A program made the translations under genes and the position numbers. Shown here piece after piece: positions 17,435 through 27,228 of a stretch of DNA of 64,000 nucleotides. Position 1 is the first letter of the stretch, and each line of letters begins with the position of its first letter. The stretch comes from CAVSJA01 sp963728145. GTDB lineage: Bacteria; Bacteroidota; Bacteroidia; Chitinophagales; Chitinophagaceae. The stretch covers positions 434,001-498,000 of the forward strand of contig CAVSJA010000007.1 in NCBI GenBank assembly GCA_963728145.1. The letters are read 5' to 3'. The notes beneath the pieces are model-generated. The model saw nothing but the letters and a program-made list of their open reading frames with translations. It was not told the DNA's origin and made no database searches.

Positions 17435-20400
17435 TTATAAGTTTGCAATTACACCTAAAGAATAAACACGCCTAGGTAAGAACACATCTCCAGTAGTTCC
17501 ATTGAAGGATTGCAGTACATTCATTCCCTGGCGGCTTGAAAACTGGTAAACATTTTCTACTGTAACATAAGTTTGCAGTCCTTTCATATTTAATTTTTGT
17601 AACACTGAGCGGTCAAATGAGTAACCAAGATTTATATTATTGATCGTTAGTGATGTTGCGCTGGTAAGCCATCTACTGGAAGCGCTGTAAAAATCTCCGG
17701 TGCGGCCATAGTCAAGGCGGGGAACATCTGTTTGATCGCCTGTTTGCTGCCAGCGGTTTTTAATATCATTATGCATTGATTGTCCAAATACGGGTGACAT
17801 CATTCCTGCATATACACCATCGTATGCGAGTCCACCTAATTGATAAGTGAAGAGCATGTCGAGTGTAAAATTCTTGTAGCGGAGGTTATTGCTCCAACTA
17901 CCATAGAGGTCTGGTATTGCAGATCCGTGGTAATCATATTTAGCGCGTGAAGCCGCAGTGGTATATTTTTTACCGTTAATAGTTTTATCCGGGTAATCGT
18001 ATGGATACCCATCGTTGTATGCGTTTTTGGGATCTAATTCATATAATGCATCACCATTTGCGGCGTCTACACCAGCGTATGTAATTAACCAATAGTCATA
18101 GATTGAATGTCCTTCCGAGAGTTTCTTTGTACCTGAGATAATTTCTTTATTTGTTTCAGGCATTTTGGTAATTTTATTCTGGAGGGTCGAAGCGTTGAGG
18201 GTCATTTGCCAATCGAAGTTCTTACGCTGTATTACAGCGCCGGTCAGAGAAACTTCAATTCCGCGGTTGTACATGCTTCCAATATTCTGCCAGATGAAGA
18301 AGACTCCATCTGGTGTACCACCATTCGATAACGGTTGTGGTACAGCGAACACGAGACCTGAAGAATTCTTATTATAATATTGTACATAACCGGAAATCCT
18401 GGATTTAAACAGTGAGAATTCAATACCTGCATTAAGATTATCCAGCGACTCCCAGGTCAAATCTCTGTTTGGAATAACGGCTTGGATATAGCCAGGTTCC
18501 TGCGCATTATTATTTGGTGAGTATCCACCCTGGTATGCATAGGCGCCTACAGCATCATTTCCAACCTTACCATACGATGCTTTGAACTTTAGTTCATTTA
18601 CAAAAGGAACTTTAAAGAATTCCTCTTCACTTATTCTCCATGCGCCACCTATTGACCAGAAATTGGCCCAGCGCTTATCTTCAGCAAAGAAGGAATTACC
18701 ATCTCTTCTGAACGAAGCGCTAGCAAAATAGCGACTGCGATAATCATAATTAACACGCGAGAGATAACTTTCCACGCGTTTTGTTACAGAGCTGGATACA
18801 GGCGCTGCGGATACAGTGCTGTAGTTACCTAGTTCCATGGATTTTCCGGGAGAAATCTGACCTCTTACCGATACCGAAGAACCGCTGCTTTCCCTGTCAT
18901 AGTTTTCGTGTCCGGCCATTGCTTCGAAACTGTGGCCATTCAAACGTTTCGTGTAGTTCAATAACTGGTTAAACGTATAACTCTTAACAGTACCATTACC
19001 TCTTGTTAGCGCTCCGGCAGGTGCACCGTCTCCAATGAATGGATTAAGGTAATTGAACGATTCACTGGTTTCCTGGTCCATTCCGAGATTGGAAGTGAAC
19101 TTCAAATCATTCAGGATGGAAATATCAATATAGGTACGGGCGCCAAAACTTTGCCCGGTTAGATAATTCACATTTTGCTCGCCTTCCGCTATGGCATTTC
19201 GGCCCGTTGCGAAGGGACGGTTGCCAGTTGCATGAACACCGTCATCATAGATCTTATTCCCATGTTCATCGAGAATAAATGCTCCGGTTCCATCATGTGC
19301 ATGCACGGGATAGATAGGACCCATTGCGCGGGAAAAATAAAATGGGTTCACAATATAACCTGTTCCATAAGCTGGAGTCTGGTTGGTAGTGGTGGTTGAA
19401 CCATAAACATTCAATCCGGCTTTTATACGAGAAGTCAATCTTGCATTAGCATTTACCCTACCATTCCAACGCTTAAAATCGGAATTAGTGGTATATCCGT
19501 TTTCACCAATGTATCCAACGGATGCATAGTAATCAGCATTTTCATTTCCACCATTAAAAGACAACGTATATTCCTGGCGATAGCCTTTACGTGTAGCCGC
19601 TTTTTCCCAATCCAGGTCGTTGCCATATAGCAACTGCGCCTCGGGATTCAGCTTACCGTTAATGTCTACAATTTCGTTATCAGCTACATTGAATGGATTA
19701 TAGCCTAATAAGGACTTGATGTTTTCTTTTGCAATAGCATTGGCAAGAAATCCACCCTGGTTCGTAGTTAATCCGTTTCTGTAAAATTCCCACATCAATG
19801 GGTAATATTCGTATGCATTAGTTCTGCCGTATTCGGGAAGCATGCGCTCATTGATACCATGCGACATGCGGAATTGCACTGATGGTTTCTTGTCCTTACT
19901 GCTACCTTTTTTTGTAGTGATGAGAATAACTCCATTACTACCACGCGAACCATACAAAGCCGCCGAGGCAGCGTCCATCAACATGGACATAGAAGCAACA
20001 TCTGCCGCATTGAGGCTAGCGAGATCTCCATCATACACAATTCCATCAACTACGATCAATGGGCTACTTCCTGCAGATATAGAACCAAAACCACGTAAGC
20101 GAATATTGGGTGAACCTCCCGGCTGTCCGCCGCCTAAAGTGCTTTGAATGCCAGGTGCGGATCCTGCGAGGGCATCTGCTATATTGGTAACAGGTCGTTT
20201 TGCTATCATTTTTTCAGAAAGCTGTGCAACGGCACCAGTTACAGATGATTTCTTTTGCGCGCCATAAGCAACTACAACTACAGCTTCCAGGTTCTTTGCT
20301 GTGCTGCTGTCCTCCCAATTCTGCAATCGTTGAGATGCAGGAATTTTGGATGTATCAACTTGTTGCTTTTTTCCTTGTTGCGCATGCGAAACAAAAGGAA

Positions 20401-20452
20401 AAGCAATGAAGATGACCGAAAGGGCTGCCAGGAAAATAATTTCTTTCTTCAT
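17435..20452 (-). CDS. SusC/RagA-family TonB-dependent transporter
   Basis: A 1005-residue outer-membrane transporter. Signal peptide (FPFVSHAQ), then a short spacer instead of the usual carboxypeptidase-regulatory-like domain, a TonB-box-like segment (LEAVVVVAYGAQKKSSVTGAV), plug domain (IADALAGSAPGIQ, NIRLRGFGSISAGSSPLIVVDG, ASAALYGSRGSNGVILITTKKG) and a ~22-strand barrel ending RRVYSLGVIANL. In the plug the common V.VLKDA motif is changed to MSMLMDA. Imports oligomers with its SusD partner, driven by TonB. Central gene of the minus-strand operon. Confidence 0.93.
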   Translation of the reverse strand: MKKEIIFLAALSVIFIAFPFVSHAQQGKKQQVDTSKIPASQRLQNWEDSSTAKNLEAVVVVAYGAQKKSSVTGAVAQLSEKMIAKRPVTNIADALAGSAPGIQSTLGGGQPGGSPNIRLRGFGSISAGSSPLIVVDGIVYDGDLASLNAADVASMSMLMDAASAALYGSRGSNGVILITTKKGSSKDKKPSVQFRMSHGINERMLPEYGRTNAYEYYPLMWEFYRNGLTTNQGGFLANAIAKENIKSLLGYNPFNVADNEIVDINGKLNPEAQLLYGNDLDWEKAATRKGYRQEYTLSFNGGNENADYYASVGYIGENGYTTNSDFKRWNGRVNANARLTSRIKAGLNVYGSTTTTNQTPAYGTGYIVNPFYFSRAMGPIYPVHAHDGTGAFILDEHGNKIYDDGVHATGNRPFATGRNAIAEGEQNVNYLTGQSFGARTYIDISILNDLKFTSNLGMDQETSESFNYLNPFIGDGAPAGALTRGNGTVKSYTFNQLLNYTKRLNGHSFEAMAGHENYDRESSGSSVSVRGQISPGKSMELGNYSTVSAAPVSSSVTKRVESYLSRVNYDYRSRYFASASFRRDGNSFFAEDKRWANFWSIGGAWRISEEEFFKVPFVNELKFKASYGKVGNDAVGAYAYQGGYSPNNNAQEPGYIQAVIPNRDLTWESLDNLNAGIEFSLFKSRISGYVQYYNKNSSGLVFAVPQPLSNGGTPDGVFFIWQNIGSMYNRGIEVSLTGAVIQRKNFDWQMTLNASTLQNKITKMPETNKEIISGTKKLSEGHSIYDYWLITYAGVDAANGDALYELDPKNAYNDGYPYDYPDKTINGKKYTTAASRAKYDYHGSAIPDLYGSWSNNLRYKNFTLDMLFTYQLGGLAYDGVYAGMMSPVFGQSMHNDIKNRWQQTGDQTDVPRLDYGRTGDFYSASSRWLTSATSLTINNINLGYSFDRSVLQKLNMKGLQTYVTVENVYQFSSRQGMNVLQSFNGTTGDVFLPRRVYSLGVIANL

Positions 20453-20507
20453 ATAAGTTTGTATGTATTCCTGATTAGTTGATCAACTAATCAGGAATAC
20501 AATCGTT

Positions 20508-22178
20508 TTACTTTATAACTGAACGTAATGAAGGGTAACCGCTATTAGTTCCGGCTGCCACAGTCCATACAGATGAAAAATCCCAATTGATGAAAGTGGA
20601 TTGTGCCTTCATTTCTGCAGTTGTTTTACCATTTGCAGTAAAGGCATTATCCGTAGACAAAGCACCATTGCCTCCGCCTAATACGGATTGACCGGACTTT
20701 TCTTTATCCCAATAATTTGTGCAGTTGGAACTCGAGATAAATACATTATTGTTTGTAGTACCTACAAGACCACCAATGAGGTAAGGAACTGTAGAACTTG
20801 TATGCACGCGGGAAACAATTCCTGAAGCGTAGCTGAAAGTAATTGAAACCGGCCCAGAGGTGGAAGTAATTTGTCCAATAAGTCCTCCTATACGAGTGGC
20901 CTGATGGAAACTTGAATTGCTACCATTGGCTCCAGAAACTGTACCTGTTGCATAACTATTCTGAATAATGCTCGAAGCAGGAGAAATAGAAGTTACTGAA
21001 CCAATTAGTCCTCCGAGGCTGTTCGAGGCCGTAAGACTTACAACTTCGTTTAAAGCAGTTTCAGCCACATTTCCGGAAGCATAGCTTGTTTTAACACTTG
21101 AGGTGTTTATAGTTCCAATTAATCCGCCGACATTTACTGACGCTATCACGGAAGAAGAGGAATAAGAGTCAGAAATCTCGCTAAGCAAAGCCCATCCAAT
21201 TAAACCACCTGCATCAGTACCTGATTTTATGCCATAAGTTCCACCAGCCGTCGTCAATGCCGAATAGCATTTGCTAATGGTAGAATGCAAAGCTTTTCCA
21301 ATTAAACCACCTGTGTATTGTGAACCTGTAATTGAAGCATTACCCGTTACATAGCAATTTGTGATGGTGGAGGAGTCTGCCAATCCAACAAGACCACCCG
21401 CAGGTCCATATCCATTCCCCTGGGATTCGAAAGCGTTTATCCCTCCAGCTGCCAATTGGATACCCAGGTTTTTGAAATTTGCACGTATTGCATATCCAAA
21501 CAGTCCATCATAACTTTTCCCGTTACGGCCGGCATCAATACCAGCGGGATTCCCATTGCTTCCTCTATAACTGCTTGTGAAATTCCTGATCATATGATTT
21601 TGACCATCGAGGGTACCTCTGAATATCACATGTCCGCCATTTACATAAGCGGTACCAATAGAAAACCAACCGTAAGTAGCGTAGTCGCTGATGCCCACAC
21701 TTGTTGCGGCATCAGTTGCATTCAAATTCGGAAGGTCAATATCATTCATCAATACATAGCTATCATTCAAACCGTTCCGTATATCACTCAAATGCTTTGG
21801 AGTATAGATTCCGTAGGGATTATTAACTGCATCATATACCGGCGCAGTGATCTTCATCGTATATGTCTTTCCTTCGTTGGTCGTGATTGTGTAAGTAATT
21901 CCGCTGGTATAGTTTTTAGCAGTAGAAGGATCGGGGCTGATGCTGTATCCTGTAGGAAGAACAGCAGTTGCCACTAATTGTGTAACGTCACAGCTACGCG
22001 GCATGTTTTTCAACACTTGCTCTGCATGCTCAATGGTAATAGCCGTTGCATCAACGCCGAACTTGAAAGTTATTGGCTTGAATTCCGTTGTCTGAGGTCC
22101 ATCGCCACCTTTCTTACAAGCAATTATTCCTGTTATAATCAACAGTACAATTGTTATTTGCTGTAATCTATTCTTCAT
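20508..22178 (-). CDS. GLUG-motif surface lipoprotein
   Basis: A 556-residue lipoprotein (IIAC, Cys21). Residues ~35-110 form a beta-sandwich resembling DUF5018-type domains. Residues ~150-520 carry repeated GLUG units (SYDGLFGYA, AGGLVGLADSSTITNCYVTGN, TGGLIGKALHSTISKCYS, AGGLIGWALLSEISDSYSSS, VGGLIGTINTSSVKTSYASGN), forming a beta-helix as in surface adhesins. Its place just upstream of the susC-like gene suggests ligand capture for the transporter. No catalytic residues seen. A GC-rich hairpin lies in its 5' leader. Confidence 0.85.
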   Translation of the reverse strand: MKNRLQQITIVLLIITGIIACKKGGDGPQTTEFKPITFKFGVDATAITIEHAEQVLKNMPRSCDVTQLVATAVLPTGYSISPDPSTAKNYTSGITYTITTNEGKTYTMKITAPVYDAVNNPYGIYTPKHLSDIRNGLNDSYVLMNDIDLPNLNATDAATSVGISDYATYGWFSIGTAYVNGGHVIFRGTLDGQNHMIRNFTSSYRGSNGNPAGIDAGRNGKSYDGLFGYAIRANFKNLGIQLAAGGINAFESQGNGYGPAGGLVGLADSSTITNCYVTGNASITGSQYTGGLIGKALHSTISKCYSALTTAGGTYGIKSGTDAGGLIGWALLSEISDSYSSSSVIASVNVGGLIGTINTSSVKTSYASGNVAETALNEVVSLTASNSLGGLIGSVTSISPASSIIQNSYATGTVSGANGSNSSFHQATRIGGLIGQITSTSGPVSITFSYASGIVSRVHTSSTVPYLIGGLVGTTNNNVFISSSNCTNYWDKEKSGQSVLGGGNGALSTDNAFTANGKTTAEMKAQSTFINWDFSSVWTVAAGTNSGYPSLRSVIK

Positions 22179-22194
22179 ATAATTTTTTTGTCAA

Positions 22195-22233
22195 GAGGAG
22201 TCCCCCGCCTTGCGGCGGGGTCGGAGGACTTCT
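22195..22233. repeat. GC-rich hairpin inside the SusCD operon
   Basis: CCCCGCC (22203-22209) and GGCGGGG (22214-22220) form a tight stem whose flanks (GAGGAGT / GGAGGACTT) can extend the pairing. It lies between the first and second genes of the operon, with no T-run on either side. It could modulate expression of susC relative to the first gene, or be a dispersed palindrome; the core matches the terminator stem at 9602-9620. Confidence 0.6.
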
Positions 22234-22258
22234 CGTAATTAATTTTAATTGTTGGTGA

Positions 22259-23980
22259 TTAAAGACTCCACTCAGCTGCGGACTTGTAAATTTTTACTCT
22301 GATCTTATAAAGAGTAAAGCTTCCATCGGCTTTCTTACCAACAATTACATAATCCCAGAACACATGGGTGCTGAGAGTAAAAGTGCTCGTTGAAGGTGTA
22401 CCGCTAATAACGCCTGTGGTTGTATTAAATGTCAACCCGCTAGTAGAGAACGAAGGTGAATTAGCATTTGAGGGATAAATAGTATAGCTTACCACACCAG
22501 TTCCACCAACAGGACTTAAACCCGCATCCGTATAACCAGGATAGGTTCCGTTCGCTGTCTTCACCTCTGTACCTTGTAAGAAATAGTAAATGTTTTGAAG
22601 TGTTACACCTTTACCACCGTCTGCGTTGTAGGTAAAGAATGCACTATTTGCAACAATATTCATAGTGAAAGAGCCTGCAGGTCCTCCGCCTACGGCATTT
22701 GCAATGGCAATTGTCTTTGTTGGCGTGCTGTTAGCTGTGAATTGTCCTGGAATACCAGAAGTAATTCCGTTGCTGGTTGAAAGGGTCATGTTCTCATTAG
22801 CAGCACCGCTAACAAATGCAGGGGTTGCAACATATGAACTAGCAGCTGTCCCTGCCTGGCCTGCAATTAAAACAGGATTCAGGAAAACATTTACACCACC
22901 GAATGCATCCGGAGATTTAGTAAGGTAGATTGTATTGCCAGACATCAAAGAAGGCGCAAGGGTGTCGACAACGTTTCCAGAAAACAAGCTCATCATATAA
23001 CGAACCTGTGGAGCGATTGCAGTGGCATTAACAAGTAGGTTCACATTCACATCCTGATATCCACCAGTGTTCAATCCACGTACGATTATTGTTTCAGTTG
23101 CCGCAGCTGTTGGAATACCTGTGATATTACCAGACAAACTATCCAACACTAATCCGGCTGGCAATGCAGGACTATTAGGCGCCAGACGATATTTCACAAT
23201 ATTACCTGAACTGGTAAATTTGGTCGGGGTAAGCGTATTACCAACGGCAGTTCCTACGGTGTACGAACCGCTAAATGTATAAGTGAAGGCCGGCTTCTTA
23301 TCATTAATTATAAAGCTTATTGTAGTTGAAGCTGCTTTGTTTCCAGTGCTGATACCGGTAACTGTATAAGTAATCGGCGTCGGTACTTCTGTAGTTGAAG
23401 TAAGTAAAGTTGGAGTGCCGGAAACCTGGCCGGTTTGCGGGTTAAACGTAAGACCCGTTCTCGTTGTAAGATTGTCCTGAGAAGGGGCTAAGAAGAACTG
23501 ATTGAAGGCACCTGCTATAATAGTAGGCGATATCGGTGTAGTGCTTAATACAGTTGAGTTTTTCTCAAATGTGAATACGCCAGACGCACCATAATTAAAT
23601 CCAACAGTACCGATTGCTATCGTAAGCGTATCAGAGTCTTTTCCACCAGGACCCATAGCGGTAACTACGAATCTTGTTGGAGTCAGAGTATCACTCGCCT
23701 TACCACTGATAACACCATTGTCCTTACCAATCATCAGACCTTTTGGTAACAATGGTTGAATTGAATATTCTTTAATCGGACCACCTGTGCTATCTGGGCG
23801 AACAGGGATCATTGTCTCATCGACAGGAATACTAATTACTTTTTGTTGGTAAGAGATAGCCGGCGGATGCTGAAGATCATTGTCCGACTTCTTACATGAA
23901 TAAATCAAAGCAATTATTAACAAGGCAAGCAACCATATGCTTGCATTTTTTCTTGAAGACCAGGGGTGGAAAATTCTCAT
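22259..23980 (-). CDS. Putative-Ig (He_PIG-like) surface lipoprotein
   Basis: A 573-residue lipoprotein (LIYSC, Cys29), first gene of the operon. Several tandem Ig-like units carry the He_PIG signature of Gly-Leu...Gly-x-Ile-x-Gly-x-Pro: LLPKGLMIGKDNGVISG, GLTFNPQTGQVSGTP, ALPAGLVLDSLSGNITGIP, GLTFNTTTGVISGTP. Such domains are common in Bacteroidota surface binding proteins. It probably acts with the GLUG, LRR and RCC1 lipoproteins around the SusCD pair. No catalytic motif. Confidence 0.85.
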   Translation of the reverse strand: MRIFHPWSSRKNASIWLLALLIIALIYSCKKSDNDLQHPPAISYQQKVISIPVDETMIPVRPDSTGGPIKEYSIQPLLPKGLMIGKDNGVISGKASDTLTPTRFVVTAMGPGGKDSDTLTIAIGTVGFNYGASGVFTFEKNSTVLSTTPISPTIIAGAFNQFFLAPSQDNLTTRTGLTFNPQTGQVSGTPTLLTSTTEVPTPITYTVTGISTGNKAASTTISFIINDKKPAFTYTFSGSYTVGTAVGNTLTPTKFTSSGNIVKYRLAPNSPALPAGLVLDSLSGNITGIPTAAATETIIVRGLNTGGYQDVNVNLLVNATAIAPQVRYMMSLFSGNVVDTLAPSLMSGNTIYLTKSPDAFGGVNVFLNPVLIAGQAGTAASSYVATPAFVSGAANENMTLSTSNGITSGIPGQFTANSTPTKTIAIANAVGGGPAGSFTMNIVANSAFFTYNADGGKGVTLQNIYYFLQGTEVKTANGTYPGYTDAGLSPVGGTGVVSYTIYPSNANSPSFSTSGLTFNTTTGVISGTPSTSTFTLSTHVFWDYVIVGKKADGSFTLYKIRVKIYKSAAEWSL

Positions 23981-24586
23981 TTTAAAATTGATGTTTAAGT
24001 TTTAAAAAGCATTTATTAATTGAATAGAAATTCATACTGATAAATGCCCATTTGATAATCATAGTTATTTTCAATTCAGAACTTAGTTTTTCATCCAGGG
24101 AAAAATCGCAAATGCGATTTCCCCTGGTTGGGTATCGAATTAATTAGGGGCTTCTATCAGAAATGAAAAAAGCGACTTTGGATTGATTGAATCAAAGAGG
24201 CGGATTAGCGTGTATCATCAGAACCATAACCTTTGCACTTTTTCTTCAACCGATCAGTTTGCTCTGACTGGTTGCTCTTTAATCTTATCGCTTTGTTGGA
24301 GCTGAACTGAATCGATCAGCTGCATTTTTTGCGGGAATTCAATGGGCGGAATTTCACTGTAAATCTGAAAAGCGGCGCAAATGTAATCAGGTAGAAGAGT
24401 GAGGAAAGGAATTGGTGGCAGTGGAATGTTTTGTACTAGGATTATAGAACAAATCTCTTCATTAAGGAATCAGAACATTTTGGTGAGTTGCTGGAAAAGA
24501 GGCTTTTAAGAGTAGTAAGAAAACCTAAAGTCTAAGTTGTAGTGAAAGATTATTTTCCTGTTTTTGTAGGCTGACATACAACCTTG
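23981..24586. other. 606-bp leader/promoter region of the SusCD operon
   Basis: The region between the 7TM-AraC gene and the first operon gene, both on the minus strand. It contains a strong hairpin (listed separately) and a weaker one near 24250-24276 (ACCGATCAG / CTGACTGGT). It should hold the operon promoter; no clear TAnnTTTG element was pinned down. No open frame of note. Confidence 0.5.
24095..24127. promoter_or_regulatory. Strong hairpin in the SusCD operon leader
   Basis: CCAGGG-AAAAATCGCA and TGCGATTTCCCCTGG pair over about 15 bp with almost no loop, some 115 bp upstream of the first operon start codon. It could be an operator, an mRNA leader structure, or an attenuator stem; it lacks a T-run. 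Confidence 0.5.
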
Positions 24587-25828
24587 TCAGGCTGTCAGCT
24601 TAATTCCTTTCAAATATTCCCTGGGAGTAAGGCCTTTTTCTTTCTTAAATGCATTGATAAATGTAGATCGACTGATAAAACCTGCTTCTTTAGAAAGTGC
24701 TTCGAGGGTTAACTGCGGATTTGCCTGAGCCTGTTCAATAAAGTATTCAACCCTGTACCGGTTTACCCAATTAGCGAAATTCATTTTGAAAGAGCCATTG
24801 ATCAGGGGTGAAAGTTGATAAACTGGTATTTCGGTTTGGTTAGAGAGATCCTGGATAGTAAAACCCTGCTTGCGGAATGGTTTGTTTGCTATCATGTGTT
24901 TAAGCACGATCTCTACTTCAGCTGCAATTTCTTCATCAGAGATGGTTGCTTGAGAATTATCAGTTTCGCTGGTTACATTTTCTTTTGATTCAGTCAGCGC
25001 CTTTTCTTCAATTTGAGACTCGTTAGGTTGGATGCTTTGAAGTGACTTTTCCTTCAGTGATCTTGCTACAATATCAACGCTGAATCTCTTTTCCGGAATG
25101 AAACCATATAAGATACGCGGAGAAATGAACAAGTAAATCGAGATTGCCGATAAGCTTAACCCGAAACTAAGCGCGACGAAGTCGGAATTGAACCACGATA
25201 GTCTGAACAGGATGCCAAATACTCCGGGAATGAAAATAGGAACATATAAAAGAGTTATAGTAACGATGAAATTAAAAAGTCTTTGGTTATGAACGGATTT
25301 GAATCCGGATTCAACCTTCCGGTTCAAAATGATCAACCTCACCTGGAAATACATGATAATAGCAATCCATACATATGCAAATGGAAAATATAATCCCGTG
25401 AGGCCAAGCCATCCTTCGTCAGTCAAAATCATTCTTTCGCTGTTCGTAAGATTTTCACGCAGGATAGCAATTTTTTGTTCAGCTGGCATTATGAAAAATG
25501 GCATATAGTCTATGAGATAGACAAGAGTAGGCAGCAAAAAGATCCAATCTGTTTTTCGCCACAATTTGCCCGGGTAAAAAGTATTCCGGCTGTAGATATA
25601 AAGAAATGGAATAGCAAGATAGGCTGTGATGATACCGGTTCTGTGAATCGCAGGAAAGTTGAGTATTTGCTTTGTTAGGGTCAACAAGACTACCAACAAC
25701 GTATACCATATAAAGAATATGGACAAACCAAGGAAGATCCTGTTGATGCTACGACGAAAAGAATACGCCATGATAAGCAACATTACCATGGTGCCGTTGA
25801 ATAATCCAAAATAAGCAATTAACTCCAT
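24587..25828 (-). CDS. Membrane-bound AraC-family regulator (7TM-HTH)
   Basis: A 413-residue protein with seven hydrophobic segments in residues ~5-240, a charged linker (~250-310) and a C-terminal AraC DNA-binding domain (~320-410) with two helix-turn-helix units; the second contains TLEALSKEAGFISRSTFINAFKK and GLTPREYLKG. It senses an unknown signal at the membrane. It lies just upstream of and codirectional with the SusCD operon, so it is the obvious candidate regulator of it. Confidence 0.88.
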   Translation of the reverse strand: MELIAYFGLFNGTMVMLLIMAYSFRRSINRIFLGLSIFFIWYTLLVVLLTLTKQILNFPAIHRTGIITAYLAIPFLYIYSRNTFYPGKLWRKTDWIFLLPTLVYLIDYMPFFIMPAEQKIAILRENLTNSERMILTDEGWLGLTGLYFPFAYVWIAIIMYFQVRLIILNRKVESGFKSVHNQRLFNFIVTITLLYVPIFIPGVFGILFRLSWFNSDFVALSFGLSLSAISIYLFISPRILYGFIPEKRFSVDIVARSLKEKSLQSIQPNESQIEEKALTESKENVTSETDNSQATISDEEIAAEVEIVLKHMIANKPFRKQGFTIQDLSNQTEIPVYQLSPLINGSFKMNFANWVNRYRVEYFIEQAQANPQLTLEALSKEAGFISRSTFINAFKKEKGLTPREYLKGIKLTA

Positions 25829-25950
25829 AGGCAGGGGAGTAGGTACTAAGTTAGCTTAATTTCATTCGGATTCTTGTATTGATAATTTCACATAAAAGTT
25901 TAGTCGTAATTTTAAAAAGATGATATAGTACAATCACCTTACAAACAAAT

Positions 25951-25970
25951 AAATTCGGATCAACATTTCT
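25951..25970 (+). repeat. 20-bp repeat copy upstream of moeA
   Basis: AAATTCGGATCAACATTTCT lies just before the moeA start and matches 19 of 20 bases of 27679-27698, which there is moaA coding sequence. A match of this length by chance is unlikely in this window. It may mark a rearrangement of the cofactor cluster. Confidence 0.6.
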
Positions 25971-25975
25971 GAAAA

Positions 25976-27160
25976 ATGATTTCCATTGCCGAAGCCAAAA
26001 AAATAATTGAAGAGAACACGAGTTCGCTTAAACCGGTAAGATTGCCCTTGCTTTCTGCGGCGGGAAAAATATTGGCTGAGGATATTTATGCTTCTCATGA
26101 CATTCCGGCCTTTGCTCAATCCGCTATGGATGGATATGCATTTGCATTTGAGGATTGGGAACAGCAAGGCAGGTTTATTATTGAAGGAGAAGTGGAAGCA
26201 GGAAGTACTAAATCCATAACCATCTCGCCTGGAAAAGCGGTACGTATTTTCACCGGGGCACCTGTTCCGCCGGGAACAGATACCGTAGTAATGCAGGAAA
26301 AAACATCTATCCAAAATAATCAATTGATTATTGAAGATAAACTCATTGAAAAAGGTCTAAACGTAAGACGGAAGGGATCTGAAATAAGCAAAGGAGAACT
26401 GGCATTGCCCAAAGGAAGCTTACTCTCTCCAGCTGCAATTGGATTTCTGGCTGGTATCGGTATAGCAGAAGTAATGACGATACCCAATCCAGTCATCAGC
26501 ATCATCATTACCGGAAAAGAATTGCAATCACCAGGTCAGCCATTGGAGCCCGGCCAGGTTTATGATGCTAATTCATTTTCTTTATCTGCTATTCTCAAGC
26601 ATTTGCATTTTGAAAATATAAAAATCTCCAGGGCAGATGATGATCTTGATATTTTGACGGATCTATTGAAAGTAGTATTAAAAGAAAGTGATGTAGTCTT
26701 ACTTACCGGTGGTATCAGTGTTGGAGATTATGATTTTGTTTTACAAGCGACAGAGAATTGCGGAGTGACAAAACTGTTTCATAAGATCAAACAACGACCG
26801 GGAAAGCCTTTGTACTTCGGCACAAAAGAAAATAAACTGGTATTCGGGCTGCCCGGAAATCCATCTTCGGTGTTAACCTGTTTTTATGAATATGTTTTGC
26901 AAGCCCTGGAATGGCTAACGCTGCAACCTATGCGATTAAAAACATTGTATGCTCCCCTCGCCAAATCTTGTTCAAAGAAAACAGTACTGACTCATTTCCT
27001 GAAGGGATATTATAATGGGACTGAGGTAAGGATATTGGATGCTCAGGAGTCGTACCGTTTGATCTCCTTTGCAAAATCGAATTGCTTTGTAGTTTTACCG
27101 GAATCTGAGATGGAATTTGCAGAGGGACAGCAAATGGAGGTACATTTATTGCCGATCTAA
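25976..27160 (+). CDS. moeA: Molybdopterin molybdenumtransferase MoeA
   Basis: A 394-residue MoeA. It inserts molybdate into adenylylated molybdopterin in the cytoplasm. Hallmarks: SAMDGYAF near residue 49-56, FTGAPVPPGTDTVVMQE, RRKGSEI, the MoCF/MogA-like domain with TGKEL, GQVYDANSFSL, LTGGISVGDYDFV and FGLPGNPSSVLTCFYEYV, and the small C-terminal barrel. Length and motifs are complete. It starts the molybdenum cofactor group with the moaA remnant and mobA downstream. Confidence 0.93.
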   Translation: MISIAEAKKIIEENTSSLKPVRLPLLSAAGKILAEDIYASHDIPAFAQSAMDGYAFAFEDWEQQGRFIIEGEVEAGSTKSITISPGKAVRIFTGAPVPPGTDTVVMQEKTSIQNNQLIIEDKLIEKGLNVRRKGSEISKGELALPKGSLLSPAAIGFLAGIGIAEVMTIPNPVISIIITGKELQSPGQPLEPGQVYDANSFSLSAILKHLHFENIKISRADDDLDILTDLLKVVLKESDVVLLTGGISVGDYDFVLQATENCGVTKLFHKIKQRPGKPLYFGTKENKLVFGLPGNPSSVLTCFYEYVLQALEWLTLQPMRLKTLYAPLAKSCSKKTVLTHFLKGYYNGTEVRILDAQESYRLISFAKSNCFVVLPESEMEFAEGQQMEVHLLPI

Positions 27161-27173
27161 ATAGCAAATAGCT

Positions 27174-27191
27174 CTGCCTGCCGGCAGGCAG
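27174..27191. repeat. 18-bp palindrome, dispersed repeat copy 2
   Basis: CTGCCTGCCGGCAGGCAG, the core of the palindrome at 12254-12273, placed between the convergent moeA and Crp-remnant stops. Confidence 0.7.
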
Positions 27192-27228
27192 GAAATAAGA
27201 AATAACAAATCGCTAACGGCAATTCCGA

